Notes under the pieces: generated by a model
What the model was told of the DNA's origin: nothing
What the model saw: the letters and a program-made list of their open reading frames with translations, nothing else
The model's database searches: none
Shown here: piece by piece, positions 37,079-44,351 of the stretch
Position numbering within the stretch: position 1 is the stretch's first letter
How the letters are laid out: each line of letters starts with the position of its first letter
Program-made: the position numbers and the translations under genes
Origin: Rhodovulum sp. P5
Lineage (GTDB): Bacteria > Pseudomonadota > Alphaproteobacteria > Rhodobacterales > Rhodobacteraceae
Assembly (NCBI RefSeq): GCF_002079305.1
Contig: NZ_CP015043.1
Location: forward strand, 1-64,000
Length of the DNA: 64,000 nucleotides
Direction: 5' to 3'

Positions 37079-37756
37079 ATGATTTCCGGCAACATTTCCC
37101 AGTTTGATGCCATCGTTACACGTTTTCCCGAGGCGCTGCCGCTATCGGAGCCGGCCGCCCGGCAGCCGCTGGCCTTCCGCCTGTTCAAGTTCGCCATCGA
37201 CAAGGGCATGGCGCTGGCCGCGCTGCCGCTGATCCTGTCGACCGCGCTGATCCTTCTGGTGCTGAACCCGATCCTCAACCCCGGCCCGCTGTTTTACCGG
37301 CAGGAACGCATGGGGATGGGCGGGCGCCGCTTCACGATGTGGAAGTTCCGCACCATGCTGCCCGCGCCCGAGGCCGTTCGCCATCACGCCGCGCCGCTGG
37401 AGGTGGACCGGATCACGCCGCTGGGCGCCTTCCTGCGGAAATTCCGCATCGACGAGCTGCCGAATTTCTTCAACGTGCTGCGTGGCGAGATGAGCGTCGT
37501 GGGCCCCCGCCCCGATGCCTGGTCCCATGCCACGGCCTATATCCAGACCGTCCCCCATTACCACAGCCGCTTCGGCGTGCGCCCGGGGATCACGGGGCTG
37601 GCCCAGGTCTGCGGCGGCTATGCCGACTGCGCCCATTCGATCCGCCGCAAGGCCCGCTATGACCGGTTCTACGTGACCCGCCCCGGCATCGCGATGGAAC
37701 TGCATGTCATCTGGCGCACCGTCGCCGTGGTGATGACCGGCTTCGGCGCCCGGTAA
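37079..37756 (+). CDS. Undecaprenyl-phosphate sugar phosphotransferase (initiating)
   Basis: A 225-residue bacterial sugar transferase. It has one hydrophobic span (about 44-65), then YRQERMGMGGRRFTMWKFRTM (in pieces about 82-100), FLRKFRIDELPNFFNVLRGEMSVVGPRP (about 120-147) and GITGLAQVCGGY. These are the family's conserved motifs with the Asp-Glu pair. It would start repeat-unit assembly by moving a sugar-1-phosphate to undecaprenyl phosphate. Short ExoY-like form without the PssD/WbaP N-terminal spans. It is followed by a terminator, so it is a single-gene unit. Confidence 0.9.
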   Translation: MISGNISQFDAIVTRFPEALPLSEPAARQPLAFRLFKFAIDKGMALAALPLILSTALILLVLNPILNPGPLFYRQERMGMGGRRFTMWKFRTMLPAPEAVRHHAAPLEVDRITPLGAFLRKFRIDELPNFFNVLRGEMSVVGPRPDAWSHATAYIQTVPHYHSRFGVRPGITGLAQVCGGYADCAHSIRRKARYDRFYVTRPGIAMELHVIWRTVAVVMTGFGAR

Positions 37757-37794
37757 CGCGCCCCCCGGCGGGCCCGGCCCACCCCCGAACGACA

Positions 37795-37823
37795 AAAGCC
37801 CCGGCCGCCCGGCCCGGGGCTTT
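37795..37823. terminator. Intrinsic terminator after the sugar transferase
   Basis: A 10-bp stem AAAGCCCCGG (37795..37804) pairs with CCGGGGCTTT (37814..37823), followed by CTGC. The U-tract is only the three T of the stem, so strength is uncertain. It also ends the convergent minus-strand toxin-antitoxin unit. Confidence 0.65.
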
Positions 37824-37874
37824 CTGCATGCGATGGGGCCCCCGCCGCACCCCGCCCCGGCAAGGCACCCGGCC

Positions 37875-38147
37875 TCAGGACGTCAACTGCCGCAGGCCCT
37901 GCTCGATCATGTGGCGGGCAAGGCGCGAATGCGGGATACCCCTGCGCTTGGCTTCCGCTTTCAACGCGTCCAGCTCGGCCTGCGAGATCCGCATTTCCAG
38001 ACGTGCGTCCTTTTTCGCAAGATCGAAGCGGGCCGGGGCGAAACCGGACAGGTCGTAGTCGGACAGGTCGGCCTCATCCGTGAAACGCTCGGCCTCTGCG
38101 TCTGTCGTCAGGACAGGCAGGGGGGACTTACCGGGTTTGTCGTTCAT
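37875..38147 (-). CDS. brnA: BrnA antitoxin
   Basis: A 90-residue protein. The C-terminal half (ARLEMRISQAELDALKAEAKRR, IPHSRLARHMIEQGL) is the ribbon-helix-helix DNA-binding part of BrnA antitoxins; the N-terminal half is acidic and would cover the toxin. It is preceded by a strong AAAGGAGGT and overlaps the end of the toxin gene by 20 bases, the usual toxin-first BrnTA order. It likely represses its own promoter together with BrnT. Confidence 0.85.
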   Translation of the reverse strand: MNDKPGKSPLPVLTTDAEAERFTDEADLSDYDLSGFAPARFDLAKKDARLEMRISQAELDALKAEAKRRGIPHSRLARHMIEQGLRQLTS

Positions 38148-38418
38148 AGCTTTCGACCTCCTTTCGGTGCATGTAGCGCGCACTTACGGGGCGGATGCGC
38201 CTGTTTCGGAAGGTGAAGGCGACAAATGCATATCGCCCTTCATCTGTCCGTCCGATGGCCTTGAAACGTTGCTCCGTGTCCGAATGGGTTGGCTGGTCGT
38301 GAACGGCGGGGACGTTCAGGAAGACCTGCTCGACCTCTGCCTGTGTCATGCCGTGCTTTCCGCATTTCGGCCAGTTGCCTTCGTCCCAGTCAAACCCTTC
38401 GAACGCAATCGATGTCAT
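38128..38418 (-). CDS. brnT: BrnT family toxin
   Basis: A 96-residue protein typical of BrnT ribonuclease toxins: FEGFDWDEGNWPKCGKHGMT (first 24 residues), EVEQVFLN, DTEQRFKAIGRTDEGRYAFVAF, RNRRIRPVSARYMHRKEVESYE. The family's pattern WDxxKxxxNxxKHG and the Arg-rich RxxRxISARxM end are visible. It degrades RNA and is neutralised by BrnA. Likely function here is plasmid maintenance. The start is almost exactly where transcription should begin from the promoter at 38424..38451, suggesting a leaderless mRNA. Confidence 0.87.
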   Translation of the reverse strand: MTSIAFEGFDWDEGNWPKCGKHGMTQAEVEQVFLNVPAVHDQPTHSDTEQRFKAIGRTDEGRYAFVAFTFRNRRIRPVSARYMHRKEVESYERQTR

Positions 38419-38423
38419 AGGTC

Positions 38424-38451
38424 AGTATAACATTTGTACGGACAAAATCAA
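38424..38451 (-). promoter_or_regulatory. Promoter of brnTA with overlapping short inverted repeat
   Basis: On the minus strand TTGATT (38446..38451) and TATACT (38424..38429) are 16 bp apart. Between them lies a short repeat, TTTGT-CCGT-ACAAA, a candidate BrnA operator. The predicted start point falls at about 38417-38418, which is the A of the brnT start codon. Confidence 0.65.
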
Positions 38452-38463
38452 GGATGCCCGGCC

Positions 38464-39582
38464 CTACCCCAACGCCTCCGCCACCGCCGCGCCGAGGGCA
38501 AGCGATGCGGTCAGCCCCGGGCTTTCGATGCCGTACAAGTTCACCACGCCGGGCAGGCCGTGAACCTCTTCGGTCTGGATCGCGAAATCGGCGGCCGGTT
38601 CGCCGGGGCCCGACAGCTTGGGGCGGATGCCGGAATAGTCGGGGCTGAGCGCGCCATCGGGCAAGCCCGGCCAGTAGCGGCGCACCGCGGCATAGAACCC
38701 CGCGCCCCGGGCCGGGTCCACGTCATAGGACAGATCCCCCGGCGCCAGCCCCGCGGCCAGCCATTCGACATCGGGGCCGAATTTCACCTGCCCGCCCATG
38801 TCGATCGTGGCATGCACCCCCAGCCCGCCATCGACCGGCGCCGGGTAGACAAGATGCGTAAACGGCCGCGCCCCGGCCAGCGTGAAATAGCATCCCCGCG
38901 CGAACCGCATCCGCGGGATCGACCCCGCGGCCAGCCCGCCGATCCGGCCCGCCACCTCGGCCGCATAAAGACCCGCGGCATTGACCAGCCGGCGTGCCGT
39001 CACCTCGGCGGGGTCGGGCCCGCCGGTCCAGACGCGGAGCCCCTGCCCCTCGACCTCTGCCCGGACCAGCGGGGCGCGCAGCGCGACATGGCCGCCCGCG
39101 GCCTCGATCCGCGCGACCAGCGCCAGCATATAGGCATGGCTGTCGAGAATGCCCGTTTCGGGCGACAAAAGCGCGGCCTCGGCCACGACCTGCGGCTCCA
39201 GCGCCTCGACCTCCGCGCGGTCGATCAGGCGCAGGTTTTCCACCCCGTTGGCCGCGGCCCGGGCGGCGATGGCCTCGATCTTCGGGATCTCGTCCGCATT
39301 GGTCGCCACGACGATCTTGCCGCATTTGCGGAAGGGCACGCCGGTTTCCTGCAGGAACGGGTAGAGCATCCGCCGCCCGCGCACGCACATCTCGTGCTTC
39401 AGGCTGCCGGTGGGGTAATACAACCCCGCATGGATCACCTCGCTGTTGCGCGAGGACGTGCCCGAGCCGATCAGGCCCTCCGCCTCCAGCACCAGCACGG
39501 TCTGCCCCTGCCCGGCCAGGGCCGCCCCGCAGGCCAGCCCCACGGCGCCTGCACCGATCACGATCGCGTCGAAGTCGAACAT
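38464..39582 (-). CDS. FAD-dependent oxidoreductase (LhgO/DAO family)
   Basis: A 372-residue flavoprotein with the dinucleotide-binding start DAIVIGAGAVGLACGAALAG (about 4-23) and VLVLEAEGLIGSGTSSRNSEV. It has HAGLYYPTGSLKHEMCVRG and RRLVNAAGLYAAEVA, and a conserved end GVVNLYGIESPGLTASLALG. This is closest in style to L-2-hydroxyglutarate oxidase-like members of the DAO family; the true substrate is unknown. The ATG at 39582 was chosen since upstream codons are non-coding in style. It sits between two toxin-antitoxin modules on the same strand and has no obvious link to polysaccharide synthesis. Confidence 0.82.
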   Translation of the reverse strand: MFDFDAIVIGAGAVGLACGAALAGQGQTVLVLEAEGLIGSGTSSRNSEVIHAGLYYPTGSLKHEMCVRGRRMLYPFLQETGVPFRKCGKIVVATNADEIPKIEAIAARAAANGVENLRLIDRAEVEALEPQVVAEAALLSPETGILDSHAYMLALVARIEAAGGHVALRAPLVRAEVEGQGLRVWTGGPDPAEVTARRLVNAAGLYAAEVAGRIGGLAAGSIPRMRFARGCYFTLAGARPFTHLVYPAPVDGGLGVHATIDMGGQVKFGPDVEWLAAGLAPGDLSYDVDPARGAGFYAAVRRYWPGLPDGALSPDYSGIRPKLSGPGEPAADFAIQTEEVHGLPGVVNLYGIESPGLTASLALGAAVAEALG

Positions 39583-39673
39583 CCCGGGCCGCTGCCGCTC
39601 TGGTTGTGGTCCCGGGGTTCTAGAAGAGGCCCCGGGCAAAGGCAAGGCGGGCAGGAAAACCGCGGCAGCCCCC

Positions 39674-40060
39674 TCAGATCGGTGTCAGCCCCGCGCTCAG
39701 CCATTCTGCGAACGCCGCCTCGCTCAAATCCCCTGCCGCCAGATCTTCCATCATCCGCACCCCCTCTTCCGGCGCGGGCCGAAAGGCAAACCCGTTCAGG
39801 CGAAGGAACGTGACCCCGGTCACGAACCCCGTGCGCTTGTTGCCGTCGATGAAGGCATGGGCCCGGGAGATGCCGAACGCATAGGCCGCTGCGATCTCTG
39901 GCAAGCCTGCCGCCTCATAGGCGGCACGGTTCAGCGCCCGTGCACAGCCCGCCTCCAGAAGTGCCCGGTCGCGCAATCCGGTCGCGCCCCCGTGGCGCGC
40001 GATCTGCCGATCGTGAATGATGATGATCGCAGGCAGCGGCACCCAGACCGGGGCGGTCAC
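39674..40060 (-). CDS. doc: Doc-type Fic toxin
   Basis: A 128-residue Fic/Doc protein. The active-site motif is HAFIDGNKRTG (68-78): His68, Asp72, Asn74, Lys75 and Arg76. The start of the family is also visible (IIIIHDRQIARHGG, LRDRALLEAGCARAL). Doc proteins phosphorylate elongation factor Tu to stop translation. GTG start at 40060 overlaps the antitoxin stop (GTGA), so the pair is translationally coupled, antitoxin first. Confidence 0.87.
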   Translation of the reverse strand: MTAPVWVPLPAIIIIHDRQIARHGGATGLRDRALLEAGCARALNRAAYEAAGLPEIAAAYAFGISRAHAFIDGNKRTGFVTGVTFLRLNGFAFRPAPEEGVRMMEDLAAGDLSEAAFAEWLSAGLTPI

Positions 40061-40281
40061 GCAAGGGCCTGAAGCAGATCGCGGTTCTCCTCCATGACGA
40101 TGTCGGCGGCGGCCAGCGCGGCGGTCACCGACGGGTCATGGGCCGTGATCTTCAGGCTGCCGTCATCGCCGCGCAGGACGAAAACCGTGTCGCCTTCCTT
40201 GGCATCGAGGACGGCCAGCATTTCCGTGCTCAGCGTCACGACGGCGGAGTCCCCGACCTTGCGGATCCTGGTTTCGAACAT
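40057..40281 (-). CDS. SpoVT/AbrB-type antitoxin paired with Doc
   Basis: A 74-residue protein: FETRIRKVGDSAVVTLSTEMLAVLDAKEGD is the swapped-hairpin AbrB/MazE DNA-binding domain, and the C-terminal part (ADIVMEENRDLLQALA) should bind the toxin. Classical Doc partners with Phd; an AbrB-type partner is a known but less usual exchange. GGAAGGG precedes the ATG. It is likely autorepressed. The A+T-rich 40285..40325 region upstream presumably carries its promoter. Confidence 0.82.
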   Translation of the reverse strand: MFETRIRKVGDSAVVTLSTEMLAVLDAKEGDTVFVLRGDDGSLKITAHDPSVTAALAAADIVMEENRDLLQALA

Positions 40282-40490
40282 GGGGCCCTTCCGTATCCTT
40301 TTTCACATACAGATATAGCCCCGACCGTCCCGCCCCCCAAGCACCCCGTGAACAAAACGACCCCGGACGCAACATTCCGCCGGAACGGGAAACCGTTTCG
40401 CCCCAAAACTCCCCTGCCGGGCACGGCCGACTTGAAAACGCCATGTTCCGGAAGTATCAGCGCCGCAGTTTTTCGGGAGAAATGCGTTTC

Positions 40491-41051
40491 ATGCAGCCAG
40501 ACATCGTATCGCTCGCCATTCCGGAAGTGAAGCTCATCACCCCGCGAAAATTCGGGGACAGCCGCGGCTTCTTTTCCGAGGTCTACAACAAGCGCAGCTT
40601 CGCCGCGGCCGGGATCGAGATCGACTTCGTGCAGGACAATCACTCCCTGTCGGGCACCGTCGGCACCGTGCGGGGGTTGCATTACCAAAGCCCGCCCTTC
40701 GCCCAGGACAAACTGGTGCGGGTGCTGAAAGGCGCGATCTTCGATGTCGCGGTCGATCTGCGCAAGGGCTCGCCCACCTACGGGCAGCATGTCGCCGCCA
40801 CGCTGACCGCCGAGGACTGGACCCAGATCCTCGTGCCCATCGGCTTTGCCCACGGCTTCATGACGCTGGAGCCGGACACCGAGGTCGTCTACAAGGTGTC
40901 GAATTACTACGCGCCCGACAACGACCACGGGATCCTGTGGGACGACCCCGCCCTTGGCATCGACTGGCCGCTGAAAGGCATCGACTTCGAAGTGTCCGAC
41001 AAGGACCGCGTGCAGCCCAAGCTCGCCGATATCACCTCCCCCTTCGCATAA
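40491..41051 (+). CDS. rmlC: dTDP-4-dehydrorhamnose 3,5-epimerase
   Basis: A 186-residue RmlC cupin: ITPRKFGDSRGFFSEVYNKRSF, VQDNHSLSGTVGTVRGLHYQ (catalytic His about 63), KLVRVLKGAIFDVAVDLRKGSPTYG, VPIGFAHGFMTLEPDTEVVYKVSNYYAP, and WDDPALGIDWPL. It converts dTDP-4-keto-6-deoxyglucose to the L-lyxo form on the way to rhamnose. Start at 40491 chosen by distance from GGGAGA. First gene of the rmlC-SDR-rmlD unit. Confidence 0.93.
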   Translation: MQPDIVSLAIPEVKLITPRKFGDSRGFFSEVYNKRSFAAAGIEIDFVQDNHSLSGTVGTVRGLHYQSPPFAQDKLVRVLKGAIFDVAVDLRKGSPTYGQHVAATLTAEDWTQILVPIGFAHGFMTLEPDTEVVYKVSNYYAPDNDHGILWDDPALGIDWPLKGIDFEVSDKDRVQPKLADITSPFA

Positions 41052-41102
41052 GCCCGACCGGCCGGGCGGCCGGGGGGTCACATCCCTATCAAGGAGGTCG
41101 CC

Positions 41103-42134
41103 ATGACCGAGATCAATCATGTCCTCGTGACCGGGGGCGGCGGCTATATCGGCACCGTTCTCATCCCGATGCTGCTGGCCGATGGCTACAAGGTCCGCGC
41201 GCTCGACCGGTTCTTCTTCGGCCGCGAATTGCTGCCCGAAGATGACAACCTGGAAATCGTGGTGGAAGACACCCGCCGCCTGGCCCCCGAACACCTGGCC
41301 GGGATCGACGCGGTGATCGACCTCGTGGCGATCTCCAACGATCCCTCGGGCGAGCTGTTCCAGGACGCCACCATGGCGATCAACCGCGACAGCCGCATCG
41401 CCTGCGCGAAGCTGGCCAAGGCGGCGGGCGCCAAGCGCTATATCCTGCCCTCGTCCTGCTCGATCTACGGTTTCCAGGAAGAAGGCGTCATTTCCGACGA
41501 GACCTGCCCGACCAACCCGCTGACCACCTATGCCCGCGCCAACGAGATGGCAGAGCATGGCGTGCTGCCCCTGGCCGATGACACGTTCTGCGTGACCGTG
41601 CTGCGCCAGTCCACGGTCTATGGCCTGTCCCCGCGGATGCGGTTCGACCTGGCGATCAACGGCATGACCTATGGCGCGTGGAAGACCGGCAAGCTGCCGC
41701 TGATGCGCGACGGCAGCCAGTGGCGCCCGATGGTGCATGTGGCCGACACCGCCAGCGCGCAGAAATTCATGCTGACCGCGCCCGCCGACAAGGTGAATGG
41801 CGAACTCTTCAATGTCGGGTCGGCGGCGAACACCTACCAGCTTGGGCCGCTCGGCGAAATCGTCGCCAACCGCGTGCCCCGCGATGTGGAAATCGAATGG
41901 TACGGCGACCCCGACCATCGCAGCTATCGCGTGGCCTTCGACAAGATCGAGGCGCTTGGCTGGAAAGCCTCGAAAACCGCCGAGGACGGGGTGGACGAGA
42001 TCTGTGCAGCCCTTGAGGCCGGGACCACCGACAAGACCACGAAGACCATCACCCTTGAATGGTACAAGGAACTGGTCCGCTGGCAGCAGATCGTCCATGC
42101 CACGGAGCTTGACGGAAAGATGCTTGCGCTATGA
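41103..42134 (+). CDS. Extended SDR nucleotide-sugar epimerase/dehydratase-like protein
   Basis: A 343-residue extended short-chain dehydrogenase with NAD-binding VTGGGGYIGTVLIP (9-22) and SSCSIYG (117-123) for the serine. The active-site position normally YxxxK reads YARAN (Tyr143, Asn147), so the usual lysine appears replaced. Late motifs are QSTVYG, WRPMVHVADTASAQ and NVGSAANTY. It lies between rmlC and rmlD, where rmlB usually sits, but lacks the TDEVYG motif and size pattern of RmlB. AAGGAGG precedes the ATG; ATGA overlap joins it to rmlD. Role inferred as a nucleotide-sugar modifier. Confidence 0.8.
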   Translation: MTEINHVLVTGGGGYIGTVLIPMLLADGYKVRALDRFFFGRELLPEDDNLEIVVEDTRRLAPEHLAGIDAVIDLVAISNDPSGELFQDATMAINRDSRIACAKLAKAAGAKRYILPSSCSIYGFQEEGVISDETCPTNPLTTYARANEMAEHGVLPLADDTFCVTVLRQSTVYGLSPRMRFDLAINGMTYGAWKTGKLPLMRDGSQWRPMVHVADTASAQKFMLTAPADKVNGELFNVGSAANTYQLGPLGEIVANRVPRDVEIEWYGDPDHRSYRVAFDKIEALGWKASKTAEDGVDEICAALEAGTTDKTTKTITLEWYKELVRWQQIVHATELDGKMLAL

Positions 42135-43009
42135 AGGTTCTGCTGCTGGGCCCGAACGGGCAGCTCGGGTCTGACATCCAGACCGCCCATGCCGCCGCGG
42201 GAGAGCCGTTCCAGCTGATCCCGCTGGAGCGTGAGCGGCTTGACGTCTCGGACCTGGCGGCCATCGGCCCGGCGCTGAACGGCATCGCGTTCGACGTGCT
42301 GGTCAACTGCACCAGCTATCACAAGACCGACGAGGTGGAGGACAACGCCGCCCTCGCCTTTGCCGTCAACGCCCACGGGGTGGAGGAGATGGCGAAGGCC
42401 TGCGCCGCCAGGGGCGCGCGGTTCATCCATGTCAGCACCGATTACGTCTTCGGCGGCGATACCGGGCGCACGGAATTGCTGACCGAGGACGCCCCCACCG
42501 CACCGGTCAATGTCTACGGCGCGTCCAAAGCGATGGGCGAGACGCTGATCCGGCTGGCCTGCCCCGATCACGCGATCCTGCGGGTCTCGTCGCTTTTCGG
42601 GGTGGCGGGGGCCTCGGGCAAGGGCGGCAATTTCGTGGAAACCATGATCCGCGTGGGCCGCGAGCGCGGCGCGCTGAAGGTGGTGTCCGACCAGATCATG
42701 ACGCCGACCGCCACCGCCGACATCGCAGACGCGATCCTTGCGCTGCTGACCAGGGGCGCGCCTTCGGGCACCTATCACGTGGCGGGCACCGGCGCGGCAA
42801 GCTGGTACGACTTCGCCTGCGAGATCATCCGCGCCGCCGGGGTGGAGGCCACCGTCACCCCCTGCACCAGTGCCGAGTTTCCCGCCCGCGCCCACAGGCC
42901 CGCCTACAGCGCGCTGGACAACGGCAAATGCGCGCGCGAGATCATGGCCATGCCGCCCTGGCAGGACGCGCTGGAACGGTATCTGAAGGCCAAGGGGCAT
43001 ATCGGCTGA
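42131..43009 (+). CDS. rmlD: dTDP-4-dehydrorhamnose reductase
   Basis: A 292-residue RmlD: KVLLLGPNGQLGSDIQTA (cofactor loop, 2-19), DVLVNCTSYHKTDEVEDN, FIHVSTDYVFGG (about 99-110), PVNVYGASKAMGETLIR with Tyr and Lys of YxxxK, and SSLFGVAGASGKGGNF. It reduces the 4-keto group to give dTDP-L-rhamnose using NAD(P)H. Length is normal. Start is fixed by the overlap with the SDR gene. It is followed by a parS-like palindrome and the first acyltransferase. Confidence 0.93.
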   Translation: MKVLLLGPNGQLGSDIQTAHAAAGEPFQLIPLERERLDVSDLAAIGPALNGIAFDVLVNCTSYHKTDEVEDNAALAFAVNAHGVEEMAKACAARGARFIHVSTDYVFGGDTGRTELLTEDAPTAPVNVYGASKAMGETLIRLACPDHAILRVSSLFGVAGASGKGGNFVETMIRVGRERGALKVVSDQIMTPTATADIADAILALLTRGAPSGTYHVAGTGAASWYDFACEIIRAAGVEATVTPCTSAEFPARAHRPAYSALDNGKCAREIMAMPPWQDALERYLKAKGHIG

Positions 43010-43026
43010 GACCGCGGCCGGGGCGG

Positions 43027-43050
43027 AAAAGTTTCGCATGCGAAACTTTT
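43027..43050. repeat. parS-like palindrome, copy 1
   Basis: A 24-bp perfect palindrome with core GTTTCGCATGCGAAAC flanked by AAAA and TTTT. It lies 18 bp after rmlD and 40 bp before the first acyltransferase start. It shares its right flank (TTTTGGCCCCGC) with copy 4. It is about 6 kb from parB, the most distant copy. Confidence 0.8.
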
Positions 43051-43089
43051 GGCCCCGCTGATCGCCCCATGGAAGGGACACGGCGCCCG

Positions 43090-44202
43090 ATGGGCCACGA
43101 CATCCACAGCCCCCGCCTGCGCCTGTCCCCCCACGGGCATTACGTCTGGATCGACGCGGTCCGGGGCATCGCGGCGCTGGCGGTGGTGGTGTTCCACTAT
43201 CACCATTTCTACCTGGCCGACGCCCTGGCCCGGCCCGGCCTGCCCGAAACCTCCAGCTTTCCGTGGGCGGCGCTGTTCGACCCGCTCTACCGCCACGGCC
43301 ATTACGCGGTGGAACTCTTCTGGGTGATCTCTGGCTTCGTCTTCGCCCATGTCTATCTGCCCCGGCCGACCACCGCCCGAAACTTTGCCGCCGCGCGCCT
43401 TGCCCGGCTTTACCCGCTGCACCTGGCCACGCTTCTGCTGGTGGCCGGGGTGCAGATGTTCAGCCTGAACAGGCTCGGCCACTGGCAGATCTACGCCAAT
43501 AACGACCTGCCGCATTTCCTCATGAATCTGGGGATGGCCAGCCACTGGACCTACCTGACCCCGGGGCTCAGCTTCAACGGCCCGATCTGGTCGGTGTCGC
43601 TGGAACTGCTGTCCTATGGGCTGTTCTTCCTGTCGCTGGGGCTCTTGCGGCGCGGGGGCGCGGGCTTTGCCGCGGCCCTGACGGCGGCCTGTTTCGGCAT
43701 ATACGCGTCCGGGCTGTCCCTGCCGCCGCTGCGCCTGACCGACATCTTCCTGTGCGCCACGCTGTTTTTCACCGGGACGACCCTTTATTTCCTGCACGGC
43801 CTTGCCGAAACCCGCCGCGCCTGGGACGGCGTCACCCTTGCGGGGCTGGCAGGCCTGTCCATGCTGGCCCTGATGGCGGGGCGGGACGATGTCGCGCTGA
43901 TCGGGATCTGCGCCGCGATCGTGCTGGTCACCGCGATGCTCGACCGGCTGTTCCCCCGGGTGCCGGCGGTGTTCCGCATGCTGGGCGATACCAGCTACAG
44001 CATCTATCTGGTGCATGTGCCGATGCAGATGATCGTGCTGACCGCGGCCGACCTGTTCTTCGGGGGCAGCCGCGCCTTCGCAACCCACCCGCTGACGCTG
44101 CCGGTCTATGTGCTTGCGGCCCTCGGGCTGGCCTGGGTCGTGCATGTCCGGTTCGAACGGCCGGTCGGCCGGGCCCTGCGCCGGTGGATGGAACGGCGCT
44201 GA
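43090..44202 (+). CDS. Acyltransferase family 3 membrane protein (OafA-like)
   Basis: A 370-residue protein with about ten membrane spans. The family start YVWIDAVRGIAALAVVVFHY carries the Asp-Arg pair and the following HYHHFY histidines. Also seen are HYAVELFWVISGFVFAHVY, FNGPIWSVSLELLSYGLFF and DTSYSIYLVHVPMQ. It would O-acetylate (or otherwise acylate) sugars of the polysaccharide at the membrane. Start at 43090 follows GAAGGGAC; an in-frame ATG at 43069 lacks a ribosome site. No SGNH domain, unlike the next gene. Confidence 0.87.
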   Translation: MGHDIHSPRLRLSPHGHYVWIDAVRGIAALAVVVFHYHHFYLADALARPGLPETSSFPWAALFDPLYRHGHYAVELFWVISGFVFAHVYLPRPTTARNFAAARLARLYPLHLATLLLVAGVQMFSLNRLGHWQIYANNDLPHFLMNLGMASHWTYLTPGLSFNGPIWSVSLELLSYGLFFLSLGLLRRGGAGFAAALTAACFGIYASGLSLPPLRLTDIFLCATLFFTGTTLYFLHGLAETRRAWDGVTLAGLAGLSMLALMAGRDDVALIGICAAIVLVTAMLDRLFPRVPAVFRMLGDTSYSIYLVHVPMQMIVLTAADLFFGGSRAFATHPLTLPVYVLAALGLAWVVHVRFERPVGRALRRWMERR

Positions 44203-44233
44203 GACCACCCCTGCCCCGGGCGCGCGGAATTCA

Positions 44234-44269
44234 ATTAACATATTGATATAAATTACATTTATTGTTAAT
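44234..44269. promoter_or_regulatory. AT-rich inverted repeat upstream of the second acyltransferase
   Basis: ATTAACA (44234..44240) and TGTTAAT (44263..44269) flank a 22-bp A+T-rich spacer, inside a 50-bp A+T-rich island that is rare on this replicon. It is about 80 bp before the GTG start at 44352 and probably marks a promoter and regulator-binding region. Confidence 0.45.
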
Positions 44270-44351
44270 CAGGGGGATTGGGCCAGCTTGACTTGGCCGC
44301 CGGGCCTTTTGTACGACATCTGGGGCATTTCAGCATTTTGGGAGTTTTCGC

